Positions 35,040-43,393 of a stretch of DNA of 64,000 nucleotides are shown here, piece by piece. Source of the stretch: Polyangia bacterium (GTDB lineage: Bacteria > Myxococcota_A > Polyangia > Nannocystales > Nannocystaceae); assembly GCA_030429545.1 (NCBI GenBank), contig JAUIFF010000011.1:186001-250000 (forward strand), written 5' to 3'. The first letter of the stretch is position 1; each line of letters opens with the position of its first letter. The notes beneath the pieces are model-generated. The model ran no database searches, was not told the DNA's origin, and saw only the letters and a list, made by a program, of their open reading frames with translations. A program made the position numbers and the translations under genes.

Positions 35040-36555
35040 GCAAGATGTACCTACACAAAAACCCCCGACCGGTCCGGCCGTCGAACTTCGTCTGACCCGT
35101 GACCAACTCGCGGATATCGACACCCGCGACTACACCGGAATCCACACACTCGACCTCGACTTGTTGCCGCTGCCGGCCACCCAGTCCGCGGCACGTGCAC
35201 CAACCGGAGATACTGGCGAAGCGACGATCGACCCGTGCGAATCGTTTGACCTCGCAGCCCTCGCGCGCCGGGCCCCCGAAATCCGCGAACTTCGCCTCGC
35301 CGGGTGCGAGCACACAATTGGTGCAGGACTGGCTGCCTGGACCCAACTAGAGCACTTAGAGCTTCGCGACATTGCGATCGATGCCAAGACCATGGAGGCA
35401 CTCGCCAGCCTCGACCAGCTGCATCACCTCACGCTCACCCGGGTCGAGACCGGCAAGGCTCCAGTCAGCATGCTCCACCACAAGTTGGAGGTCGAGCACC
35501 TGACGCTGCGTGAACTCGGGACCGACTCGGCGCTAGCCTCCTTACTCGCCAAGACCCCGAGCCTGCGCCGGGTCGACTTGATCGGTGCATGGGCTGGCCA
35601 CCGCGCCATGTTGGCACTCGCTGGCGCGGCCAAACTGCGCCACCTCGAACTCATCGACACCGCGGTAGGCAACTTCTCACTCAACCAAGTCAAGGGACTC
35701 GGCAACCTGCACACGGTCGACTTTCGCGGTTCGACCTTCAACAGCAACACGCCGCTTTACCTGCGCGACCTGCCAATCACGACCTTTCGCTGTTCCTGCC
35801 CGGGGTTGAGCGACCGCGGTCTTGTCGCCCTCAGTCGCATCAAGAGCCTGCAAACGCTCGAATTGCGACATGCCGACATCCGTGCCCGGGGGCTCGAGGG
35901 CATGAAGCCCATGCCCGAGCTGCAGACGGTAATTTTGCAAAACCACCAACCCGATCCCAAGGGCCTCGCAACCCTGGCCAAGCACCCCAAACTCGAGGCG
36001 CTTGGAATTTCCTGTGCCTCCGCAGATGCCGAGTCGAATGTACTTACAAACATTGGTGCTATCGCCGGGCTGCGCCGCCTGATCATTGACTGTCCCGGTG
36101 TCGACGATCGCTTGGCGAAGGAACTCGACCAGCTCACTGCCCTCACCGAACTCGACCTCGGACAAACCGCAATCTCCGATGCCGGCCTCGCGCCATTGGC
36201 CAAAATGGGCGACCTGAGAAGCCTGAAACTGCACCACACCCGGGTGACCAACCGTGGGCTCGAGGCCCTGGCCAAACTCCAACACTTGGAGCTGCTCGAG
36301 CTCGACCACACCGATGTCCGGGACAGTGGTGTCGCCCACCTGCGCGAGCTCGCCAGCCTGCGTGAACTTCGACTCGACCATACGCTGGTGACCGACGCCG
36401 CACTTGAACATCTTCAGGGGCTGCAAAACCTGCAACGCCTCAACCTCGATGGCACCGTCGTCACGCCCGCGGCCGCTGCCGAGCTCGCCAACAAGCTCCC
36501 ACAACTACGGGCCGTCCACCTCGGGCAGCGTCGTCACAACCCCAGTGCCAAATAG
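34837..36555 (+). CDS. Leucine-rich-repeat lipoprotein (overlaps tatD 3' end)
   Basis: A surface lipoprotein whose signal peptide, with RLPILLGCFALTLACGS, lies out of frame inside the last part of tatD. The start is ambiguous: ATG 34837 (572 residues) or GTG 34900, which gives a more typical signal peptide. After a Pro/Lys linker, residues about 130-565 are leucine-rich repeats of about 24 residues. The clearest are LTELDLGQTAISDAGLAPLA, LELLELDHTDVRDSGVAHL and LRELRLDHTLVTDAALEHLQ, the T-x-(I/V)-(S/T)-D-A-G type common in myxobacteria and planctomycetes. Such repeats usually bind proteins. The final 36 bases, with the stop, are the first unit of a downstream tandem array. Confidence 0.85.
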   Translation: MLPAQVNQRLSSTLRRRSPTSVASHSRTWPRPRLPILLGCFALTLACGSEAEQQPPAKSARDRPPTAKQDVPTQKPPTGPAVELRLTRDQLADIDTRDYTGIHTLDLDLLPLPATQSAARAPTGDTGEATIDPCESFDLAALARRAPEIRELRLAGCEHTIGAGLAAWTQLEHLELRDIAIDAKTMEALASLDQLHHLTLTRVETGKAPVSMLHHKLEVEHLTLRELGTDSALASLLAKTPSLRRVDLIGAWAGHRAMLALAGAAKLRHLELIDTAVGNFSLNQVKGLGNLHTVDFRGSTFNSNTPLYLRDLPITTFRCSCPGLSDRGLVALSRIKSLQTLELRHADIRARGLEGMKPMPELQTVILQNHQPDPKGLATLAKHPKLEALGISCASADAESNVLTNIGAIAGLRRLIIDCPGVDDRLAKELDQLTALTELDLGQTAISDAGLAPLAKMGDLRSLKLHHTRVTNRGLEALAKLQHLELLELDHTDVRDSGVAHLRELASLRELRLDHTLVTDAALEHLQGLQNLQRLNLDGTVVTPAAAAELANKLPQLRAVHLGQRRHNPSAK

Positions 36556-36886
36556 CAAAAGCTTCGGCACCCACGGACGGTCCACCTCGGGTAGCGTCGT
36601 CACAACCCCAGCGCCAAATAGCAAAAGCTCCGGTACCCACGGACTGTCCACCTCGGGCAGCGTCGTCACAATCCCAGTGCCAAATAGCAAAAGCTCCGAT
36701 ACCCACGGGCTGTCCGCCTCGGGCAGCGCCGTCACAATCCCAGTGCCCAATAGCAAAAGCTTCGGTACCCACGGACGGTCCACCTCGGGCAGCGTCGTCA
36801 CAACCCCAGCGCCAAATAGCAAAAGCTCCGGTACCCACGGACTGTCCGCCTCGGTCAGCGCCGTCACAACCCCCAGCGCCAAATAG
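36520..36886. repeat. 66-bp tandem repeat, about 5.5 copies, reiterating the LRR gene's 3' end
   Basis: Units start at 36520, 36586, 36652, 36718, 36784 and 36850 (the last incomplete), each beginning CTCGG and containing GTCACAA, CCAAATAG and CCCACGG blocks, with a few substitutions. The unit length is a multiple of three and every unit repeats the in-frame TAG of the LRR gene, so the array adds no residues. In another frame it is open throughout on each strand, but the products are repetitive and unconvincing. It lies between the convergent LRR and thiD genes. Confidence 0.93.
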
Positions 36887-36909
36887 CATGTATCTACATT
36901 GAGAATGCT

Positions 36910-37749
36910 TCACGGCACAGAAGTACGTACGACACTCGTCCGCCGAACCGCGCCCAATCGGGGCCCCACCTCCGGCAGATGGAGTTTGCCGCCAGGGCCC
37001 ATACTCGCCGCACATCGCACCTGGTCGAGCCACTCGACGGCATCGACCACGGCATCGACCATGTCGGCACCGGCCAGCAACCCACAGGCGATCGCGGTCG
37101 CCAGCGCACAGCCAGTCCCCCGCGGATCACCTCCGGGTTTGCGTGCGCGGATGATTTGATGGTCCAAGCCGGCGTGCCACAGATGGTCCACCACCTGCTC
37201 GCGGTCGCCGGCGTGCCCACCCTTGAGTAAAAACGACGTGTCGCCAAGCACGGCGTGCAACCTGGCCACAAGTTGCGACGCCCCGATGTTTTCATGGGCA
37301 CCCGTCAGGGCCATGGCTTCGGGCACGTTGGGTGTGAGCAGTGTGGCGACCTGTGCGAGTGCACGGGCACTCGATGCAGATGCACCCAACTCGCCACCAT
37401 CACTGGCACGCAGCACCGGGTCGACCACCACCGCTCGCGCCCGGGACAATTGCTCGAGCAAATCCTGTTGTACATGCATCACAGGCACGAGGCCGAGTTT
37501 GACCACATCGCGCGGGCCTACCTCGGCCAGCGCGTCGCGTACCTGCATGCGGGGACGCGGCATCGATCGCGCGGGCTGGCCGTCGCCCTGGATCGTGTCG
37601 GCCGTGACAACCGCGCGCACCGGCACACCCGGCAGGCAGATCTGCGCGGTGATCCGGTCACGAGTCAGGCCCGCGCCCCCGGTCGGGTCGATCCCGCCAA
37701 CGAGCCACAGCCGCCCTAGGCCGCCCACGCCCGCTCCCCGGTCGCCCAC
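36910..37749 (-). CDS. thiD: Hydroxymethylpyrimidine/phosphomethylpyrimidine kinase
   Basis: Phosphorylates HMP and HMP-P in thiamine biosynthesis or salvage (ribokinase fold). LWLVGGIDPTGGAGLTRDR is the substrate-binding opening (usually AGSDSGGGAG, here slightly changed). VVVDPVLRASDGGEL, LLTPNVPEAMALTG, SFLLKGGHAGD and the anion-hole DPRGTGCALATAIACG are all in the family order. The 279-residue length is typical. The initiation codon at 37749 is GTG; an internal GTG is possible. No other thi genes are nearby. It is convergent with the LRR gene. Confidence 0.9.
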   Translation of the reverse strand: MGDRGAGVGGLGRLWLVGGIDPTGGAGLTRDRITAQICLPGVPVRAVVTADTIQGDGQPARSMPRPRMQVRDALAEVGPRDVVKLGLVPVMHVQQDLLEQLSRARAVVVDPVLRASDGGELGASASSARALAQVATLLTPNVPEAMALTGAHENIGASQLVARLHAVLGDTSFLLKGGHAGDREQVVDHLWHAGLDHQIIRARKPGGDPRGTGCALATAIACGLLAGADMVDAVVDAVEWLDQVRCAASMGPGGKLHLPEVGPRLGAVRRTSVVRTSVP

Positions 37750-37803
37750 GAAAAAATCAACCTACCTGGTGCGTCGTCGACAGCTGTGGTTAGACTTTGG
37801 ACC

Positions 37804-38013
37804 ATGGCCAACTACCTCGGCACTGTGCGCCACAATTCCCTCGAAGGCGGATTCTACGAACTTCACACAGACGACGGCGACGTGTTCCGCCTAAGTCGGT
37901 GCGACCACAAGGCTGGGACCCGCGTACGCGTGACCGGCACCGTCGAAAAGGGTGGCTTTGGCATCCACATGAGCGGGCCGAGCATCTCCGTCGACAAAAT
38001 CGAAGCCGTCTAA
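37804..38013 (+). CDS. Small OB-fold-like protein of unknown function (69 residues)
   Basis: MANYLGTVRHNSLEGGFYEL then DDGDVFRLSRCDHKAGTRVRV and GTVEKGGFGIHMSGPSISVDKIE: short alternating strands and a V-x-V-x-G-x-V turn like the small DUF5818/OB-type domains. The ATG at 37804 is preferred over a GTG six codons upstream. It is divergent from thiD. Role unknown; a nucleic-acid- or ligand-binding domain is possible. Confidence 0.7.
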   Translation: MANYLGTVRHNSLEGGFYELHTDDGDVFRLSRCDHKAGTRVRVTGTVEKGGFGIHMSGPSISVDKIEAV

Positions 38014-38158
38014 TCAAAGCCGTCTAATCAAGGTCTTGGGGTTGCGGCCCCCGCAGGGTGCGTATCTTTCGCAGCTTAAAAATCGCAGGTGTGAGCTGTC
38101 CGGTAGATTTTCAGACTTGACGGCTCACCACCGGTCGAATTAGTTTCGCGTTCCGCTC

Positions 38159-38240
38159 GCGAGGGTGGCGAAATTGGTAGACGCGCACGGTTCAGGTCCG
38201 TGTGTCTTACGACGTGGGGGTTCGAGTCCCTTTCCTCGCA
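38159..38240 (+). tRNA. tRNA-Leu (anticodon CAG)
   Basis: Acceptor stem GCGAGGG/TCCTCGC, D-arm with GGTAGACGC, anticodon stem CACGG/CCGTG with loop TTCAGGT (anticodon CAG), a long variable arm, and T-arm GGGTTCGAGTCCC. The CCA end is not encoded. A hairpin terminator follows within ten bases. Confidence 0.95.
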
Positions 38241-38246
38241 ACAAAA

Positions 38247-38274
38247 AGCCCTCCCAGGACAACCTGGGGGGGCT
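38247..38274. terminator. Terminator between tRNA-Leu(CAG) and the convergent 38294-40246 gene
   Basis: GCCCTCCCAGG and CCTGGGGGGGC pair with one G-U around ACAA, with flanking A and T residues; it can serve both the tRNA and the minus-strand gene that ends at 38294. Confidence 0.75.
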
Positions 38275-38293
38275 TGAACTTTGGTTGCGGAGC

Positions 38294-40246
38294 TCAAAGC
38301 CCGGGCAAACCCGACTCGTCCTCATCGAGCAGATCGAGCGCTTTTTCGAGATCGGCCGACAACTGCACCTCGACCCGCGGCGCCTCGTCGTGCTCGCGCA
38401 GCAACTCTCCGAGCCCCGGGGAGCCCACCTTGTACATCCCCGAGTCGACATCGAGGATGTTGAGCAGTTCGCTGTCGAGCTCGTAGTGCTCGAGGTCTGA
38501 CCGGGCATCGCGACTGACGACATGGCTGGCGACTTCGGCGTAGTTGGGCGTGTCCTCGGGGCGAGGCTCTGCGAGCGCGACCACCCCGTCTTCGTCGTCG
38601 TCGACCAAGGCGTCCAAAATGACATCACCAACGGTCGCCACGGCAACCACCGAAGTCTGGGCCGCGGGCACCGACTCCACCTCGATCCCCGCCCGTGCCA
38701 ACTTGGTGTGCTCAACCGAGAGGATCCGCTCGAGGTCGTTGACCCGCGTGCGGGCAGCGGCCAACGACCCGCGATTGATCTCCAACTCATCGAGCAGCTC
38801 GTCGTATTGCTCCTTTTGCTTTTCGAGCTGGGCGAGGCCGGCGGCCAACCGGGCGGCGCTGCGATCGGACGCGTCGACCATTTCCCAGATCCGCTGCTCG
38901 GCCTTATCTAATTGTATGAGCAAATACTCCTGCTCCTCGGCCCGCACCCGACTCTCGAGGGCAAACCGACGCACCGGCGTCCACTCCTGGGCGTCTTCGG
39001 GCTGTGTCGAGTTGTCGGACAGCTTGACCTCGAGCTCGGCGATTCGGAGCCCACGCTGTTCCAACCTGTGGCGGGCGTGCTGATATTCGCCTGCGAGCAG
39101 CTCTAGTTGTCGCCGCAACGCCTGCACCTTGGTCGCCTCTGCGGCGACGGCCTGCTCACGCTTTGCGAGCAATGCCTGCTGATCCTGGGATTGCTCGCGG
39201 GACGTTTCAAACTCGATTTTGACGACATCGAGTTCGGCCCGCAACTTGGCGACCTGGCTCGCCTTTTCGTCGTGGGCGCGACGTGCCTGCTTGAGCTGGT
39301 AGGTCAGCTGGGCAAGTGCTTGCTCGCTGCGCTTGGCTTGGGCCAATGCGCTGCGTTCACTGGCAAGTGCACGTTCAACCTCCGCCGACGATGGTGTAGA
39401 TACACTTTTATTGCCGGTGACAACACTGGCCGCCTTGAGCTCGGCGTGGGCCCGCTCGAGTTGACTGAGTTCGGTCCCGAGCTGTTCGAGCTTGTGGGCA
39501 CGTTGCTGCTCAAACACCCGGTTGCGGTCGCGTTCCTCCCGCATGCGCTCGATCTCGGCGACCAGCCGAACATTCTCCAACCGCTCGCGGCGAAGCTCCT
39601 CCTCGGCCTCCGACTGCTTGGCCTCGGCAATCCGCAACGAAGCTGTCCTTCGGGCCAACTCCTGACGCAGGCGTTGTCGGTCGACCAAGACATCAGCCGG
39701 GTGCAGCTCGCGACCCAAGTTCGCCGACACGGCCCGATCGCTGTCGCTGTTCAGGGCTTCGAGCGGGCGTACACTCGGGTCGTTGTGGATCCCGGAAATC
39801 GTCGCCGACCACGACCCGAGCAACAGCACCGGCTCGCTGTCGACAACCGCAACCCGCAGCTCGCGAAACGGTTCGCCAAGGCATTTTCGGATGTGCTCGA
39901 GGTCATGTCCCGTCAGACTGTCGCCGAGAGCGATACCCACAAACCCACCCGGGCTCAAAACCCGGGCCGCATCTGCGAGCTGGATCGCGCAGGACGGGCC
40001 GGCCAGGGTCAATGCCGGCGAGAAAAACATCACAACTTCAACGCTGGCATCGCGCAGTGGCAACCGCCGCGTGGCCGACCGGACATCGAGGCCAGGCTCT
40101 GGGGCCAAGGTGTTGCTGATGACAAACACCTGTTTGGCGTGGGGAACACATAACCGCGGTCCTTCGAGCGTCACCGGCTCAACAACCACGATCCGGCGTC
40201 CTGTCCCCCACCGGGCGAGTAGCTGATATGCCGCTTTTGCAATCAT
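38294..40246 (-). CDS. Methyltransferase-like domain fused to a long coiled coil
   Basis: A 650-residue protein with no signal peptide. Residues about 15-125 resemble a class I SAM methyltransferase (RRLPLRDASVEVVMFF and ARVLSPGGFVGIALGD match the usual post-IV and post-VI regions), but the glycine-rich SAM loop is not evident, so catalysis is doubtful. Residues about 185-530 are Glu/Arg/Leu/Ala-rich heptads, a long coiled coil. The C-terminus is acidic with conserved-looking DILDALVDDDEDG and LLNILDVDSGMYKVG. The layout suggests a structural or regulatory protein derived from a methyltransferase. It is divergent from the FHA-cyclase gene. Confidence 0.72.
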   Translation of the reverse strand: MIAKAAYQLLARWGTGRRIVVVEPVTLEGPRLCVPHAKQVFVISNTLAPEPGLDVRSATRRLPLRDASVEVVMFFSPALTLAGPSCAIQLADAARVLSPGGFVGIALGDSLTGHDLEHIRKCLGEPFRELRVAVVDSEPVLLLGSWSATISGIHNDPSVRPLEALNSDSDRAVSANLGRELHPADVLVDRQRLRQELARRTASLRIAEAKQSEAEEELRRERLENVRLVAEIERMREERDRNRVFEQQRAHKLEQLGTELSQLERAHAELKAASVVTGNKSVSTPSSAEVERALASERSALAQAKRSEQALAQLTYQLKQARRAHDEKASQVAKLRAELDVVKIEFETSREQSQDQQALLAKREQAVAAEATKVQALRRQLELLAGEYQHARHRLEQRGLRIAELEVKLSDNSTQPEDAQEWTPVRRFALESRVRAEEQEYLLIQLDKAEQRIWEMVDASDRSAARLAAGLAQLEKQKEQYDELLDELEINRGSLAAARTRVNDLERILSVEHTKLARAGIEVESVPAAQTSVVAVATVGDVILDALVDDDEDGVVALAEPRPEDTPNYAEVASHVVSRDARSDLEHYELDSELLNILDVDSGMYKVGSPGLGELLREHDEAPRVEVQLSADLEKALDLLDEDESGLPGL

Positions 40247-40565
40247 TGCGCCAGGGAATCATACTTTAGATCCAGGTTCGCCGCGCGCCTCGGCGCGTGG
40301 ACAGATCCCCCAAAAAAGTTACCGGTCGGCAGCGCTAGCCATCGCGCAGTATCGATCGATACCAAGCTCCTTTCGCGCCTTCGCAGCTGCCGACAGGTGG
40401 ATGGGTAGCGACTTTGGCCGGCGGCTCGCGACAACACGCACCGCGAGCGAAACGAGACTCATTTCGGGCTTTGCGCGACGGACCGCGTGAGTGAATGTGA
40501 ACCCGGGTCAACAGCCGTTGACAGTTGCGAGTTGCGACCCACTGGCCTACGATCCGGACACGTCG
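40247..40565. other. Intergenic region between divergent genes
   Basis: About 320 bases between the coiled-coil protein and the FHA-cyclase; it must hold both promoters. I see no gene, strong hairpin or repeat. The frame of the cyclase is open from a GTG at 40491, which is a possible earlier start. Confidence 0.5.
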
Positions 40566-42158
40566 ATGACAGCCAAGCTGATTTTGGTTGGAGGGGATAA
40601 GCCCGTTGAACACGAGTTATCGTCGTTTAACACCCTCGGGCGACATCCGGACAACTCGATTCAGGTCCTCGACCGAATCGTCTCCAAAGAACACTGTCGG
40701 ATCACCTTGGGTCCCGACGGCGGATACATAATTCGCGACGTCGGCAGCCTCAACGGCACGTTTGTCAACGGCGAGAAAACCTCGGAACGCAGCCTCAACC
40801 ACGGCGACCAAATCTCGCTGGGCAACACCAACTACAGGTTTATCGAGGACCGTCCGGCACCGGTGCCGCTCCACAAGGTGACGATGATGCCGGACCAGGT
40901 TCAAAGCCAGGTCCAAAGCACACTGTCGGCCAACTCCCGGTTTTTGCCGGCCACCAAGATTCACGACATCGCCTCGCTGCGAGCCGACTACGAAAAACTT
41001 CGGATCGCCCACGAGCTCTCGCAAAAGCTGTCGCTCAACACCAACCTCGATGACCTCCTGCAAAAGATCGTCGAAGAAACCTTCCAACTGATCCGTGCCG
41101 ACCGTGCTGTGATCCTGTTGGTCGACCCCGACACCGACGAGCTCGTCCCCTGTTACGTCCACCAAAAACGCGGCGACGAGATCAAACTTTCCGGTTCGAT
41201 CCTCAAGGAAGTCCGCACCAAAAAACGGGCCGTGTTGTCCTCCGACGCCATGGTCGACGAACGCTTTAAAGCGGCCAAGAGCATCATCATGCAGGGCATC
41301 CGCTCGACCATGTGCGTGCCGCTTTTGTTCAACGACAAACTCCTCGGAGCCATCCACGTCGACTCGATGTTGGCGACCGGGGCGTTTACCGAAAAAGACC
41401 TCCTGCTGTTTTCCGGGATCGCCACCCAGGCTGCGATCGCCATCGAAAACCACCGCCTGGCCACCAAGATCGAAGCCGAGGCTTCGACGCGTGCCCAGTT
41501 CCAACGGCTGCTGTCACCCAACCTCGTCGAGCAGATCGTCAAGGGTCAGCTGACCCTCGACCAAGGTGGTGGCCGCCGCGACGTCACCATGTTGTTCGCC
41601 GACATCCGCGGCTTCACCTCGATGAGTGAGCGCCACACACCCGAGGAAATGGTCGGCACCCTCAACGAATACTTCGAGGTCATGGTCGACGTGTTGTTCC
41701 GCCACGGCGGCACCCTCGACAAATACGTCGGCGACGAAATCATCGGCCTGTTCGGAGCCCCCGTCGAACTCCACGACGCCCCACTGCGAAGCATCCGCTG
41801 CGCCCTCGACATGATGCGAGCCCTCGAAGAGTTCAACCGGATCCGCGACAGCAAGGGCCGCGAACGCATCCAAATCGGCATCGGGATCAACACAGGCCCC
41901 GTCATCGCCGGCGCCATCGGTTCCAAAAAGACCCTCCAGTACACAGTGATCGGCGACGCCGTCAACACAGCAGCCCGCCTGTGTTCAGTGGCCCGCCCCG
42001 GCGAAATCATCATCTCGCAGTGGACCATGCACAAGTCCAAGCCCCACATCATCGTCGAGGCCCGCAACCCAGTGATGGTGAAGGGCAAGCAGGACGCCCT
42101 GCAGGTCTACGCAGTGATGGGCGTGCGAGAGACGGCTCCTCCGAGCTTGCCTGGATAA
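40566..42158 (+). CDS. FHA-GAF-class III adenylate/guanylate cyclase
   Basis: Signal-transduction enzyme making a cyclic nucleotide. From the ATG at 40566, residues about 1-95 are an FHA domain (LGRHPDNSIQVLD, VSKEHCRI, SLNGTFVNG) that binds phosphothreonine. Residues about 140-310 are a GAF domain with a preceding helix. Residues about 330-520 are the catalytic domain: DVTMLFADIRGFTSMSE with the first metal Asp, DKYVGDEIIGLFGAP with the base-selecting Lys and second metal Asp, and TVIGDAVNTAARL. These residues favour ATP as substrate. GTG 40491 would add 25 residues. The FHA input suggests control by Ser/Thr kinases. Confidence 0.93.
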   Translation: MTAKLILVGGDKPVEHELSSFNTLGRHPDNSIQVLDRIVSKEHCRITLGPDGGYIIRDVGSLNGTFVNGEKTSERSLNHGDQISLGNTNYRFIEDRPAPVPLHKVTMMPDQVQSQVQSTLSANSRFLPATKIHDIASLRADYEKLRIAHELSQKLSLNTNLDDLLQKIVEETFQLIRADRAVILLVDPDTDELVPCYVHQKRGDEIKLSGSILKEVRTKKRAVLSSDAMVDERFKAAKSIIMQGIRSTMCVPLLFNDKLLGAIHVDSMLATGAFTEKDLLLFSGIATQAAIAIENHRLATKIEAEASTRAQFQRLLSPNLVEQIVKGQLTLDQGGGRRDVTMLFADIRGFTSMSERHTPEEMVGTLNEYFEVMVDVLFRHGGTLDKYVGDEIIGLFGAPVELHDAPLRSIRCALDMMRALEEFNRIRDSKGRERIQIGIGINTGPVIAGAIGSKKTLQYTVIGDAVNTAARLCSVARPGEIIISQWTMHKSKPHIIVEARNPVMVKGKQDALQVYAVMGVRETAPPSLPG

Positions 42159-42210
42159 GCTGACCTCGCGGACAGTCTTAGGTAGTCGTCGGACTTCGGG
42201 GTCGACATCG

Positions 42211-42784
42211 GGCGGCGTGGTTCTCCTCGGGTGGACGGTGCGCCAACCAAGTTTCACGAAGTCGATCGTGGAGTCTGAGTGGCATCGAGAACTTCGATGG
42301 AGCTCCACGGGTCCTGCCGCGGTACCCCACGCCGAGCCTGCGCTCCGCACTGTGCTGCGTTTCTCGAATATACAAGTACTTTTGAGGAGGCCGTCTCAAT
42401 GACGATTGTTGTCGTCGGTGCGGTGCTCGGTCGACATGTGGACCCCCCGCGTCACCCGCTCGTCGAATTCGGAAGGGAGGTTTTGTTCTTGCCTCTGGGC
42501 GGCGTGGTTCTTCTCGGGTGGACGGTGCGCCAACCGAGTTTCACGTAGTCGATCGTGGAGTCTGAGTGGCATCGAGAACTTCGATGATGCTCCACGGGTC
42601 CTGCCGCGGTACCCCACGCCGAGCCTGCGCTCCGCACTGTGCTGCGTTTCTCGAATATACAAGTACTTTTGAGGAGGCCGTCTCAATGACGATTGTTGTC
42701 GTCGGTGCGGTGCTCGGTCGACGTGTGGACCCCCCGCGTCACCCGCTCGTCGAATTCGGAAGGGAGGTTTTGTTCTTGCCTCTG
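42211..42784. repeat. 287-bp tandem duplication, two near-identical copies
   Basis: Copies start at 42211 and 42498, both with GGCGGCGTGGTTCT, and differ at only a few positions; a third copy begins at 42785 but breaks off after a few bases. Each copy contains a GAGGAGG ribosome-binding-site-like word followed eight bases later by ATG (42399 and 42686). The high identity implies a recent duplication or active homogenisation. It lies just downstream of the cyclase gene. Confidence 0.92.
42399..42548 (+). CDS. Possible small ORF inside the 287-bp repeat (49 residues)
   Basis: ATG with GGAGG eight bases upstream opens a 49-codon frame beginning MTIVVVGAVLGRHVDPPRHP. The second copy has the same start at 42686 but runs 87 codons into the next repeat array. 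The good initiation signal is the only support; there is no family match and the region is otherwise repetitive, so it may be incidental. Confidence 0.25.
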   Translation: MTIVVVGAVLGRHVDPPRHPLVEFGREVLFLPLGGVVLLGWTVRQPSFT

Positions 42785-42820
42785 GGCGGAGTTACAACCA
42801 CGCCCCCAACGACTACCCCG

Positions 42821-43340
42821 CCCCCAAACTTAAACTCGACCACTCCAACGATTCGCGGCGGATTTTTGGCTGTGACGCGAGCCGTGCGAGACGACGCTGT
42901 CGTTCCCTACCCGAACAACCACCAAACTACCCCCCGCCCCCAAACTTAAACTCGACCACGCCACTCCAACGATTCGCGGCGGATTTTTGGTCGTGACGCG
43001 AGTCGGGAGAGACGAAGCTGTCGTTCCCTACCCGAACAACCACCAAACTACCCCCCGACCCCAAACTTAAACTCGACCACGCCACTCCAACGATTCGCGG
43101 CGGATTTTTGGCTGTGACGCGAGCCTTACGAGACGACGCTGTAGTTCCCTACTGCAAGTCTCGCCCGGCCGCCCTCACGGCCAAAAAGACCCGCGCCCCC
43201 AAACTTAAACTTGACCATGCCACCCCAACGATTCGCGGCGGATTTTTGGCTGTGACGCGAGCCGTGCGAGACGACGCTGTAGTTCCCTACTGCAAGTCTC
43301 GCCCGGCCGCGTTCACAGCCAAAAAGACCCGCGCGCCCCA
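42821..43340. repeat. Array of four palindromic-family repeat units (116-138 bp apart)
   Basis: Units are anchored by CCCCAAACTTAAACT (the A after the C run at 42826, 42942, 43063 and 43201), each followed by ACGATTCGCGGCGGATTTTT and a GACGACGCTGT or similar core. Units three and four are full palindromes: arms 43105-43134/43158-43187 and 43243-43272/43296-43325, around GACGCTGTAGTTCCCTACTG. Units one and two have a different right half (CCCTACCCGAACAACC). The shared ACGATTCGCGG-T-run-CTGTAGT-CTACTGCAAG skeleton links this array to 4599-4905. It lies between the cyclase region and the convergent giant TPR gene. Confidence 0.88.
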
Positions 43341-43358
43341 TCACGCAAATACAAAAAT

Positions 43359-43383
43359 GGCGCGGTGGGGGAACCACCGCGCC
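43359..43383. terminator. Strong bidirectional terminator after the giant TPR gene
   Basis: GGCGCGGTGG and CCACCGCGCC form a perfect 10-bp stem around five bases, with an A run on the left and GTTTTTG on the right. It lies 11 bp beyond the minus-strand stop at 43394. Confidence 0.92.
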
Positions 43384-43393
43384 GTTTTTGTCG

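Noticed and set aside
36520..36886. 66-bp array as a CRISPR
   Set aside because: Units are contiguous and similar throughout; there are no unique spacers and no cas genes.
36404..36886. Frame through the 66-bp repeats encoding Ser/Thr/Pro-rich peptide repeats
   Set aside because: It starts within the LRR gene without initiation signals; the array more likely arose from duplication of the gene's 3' end.
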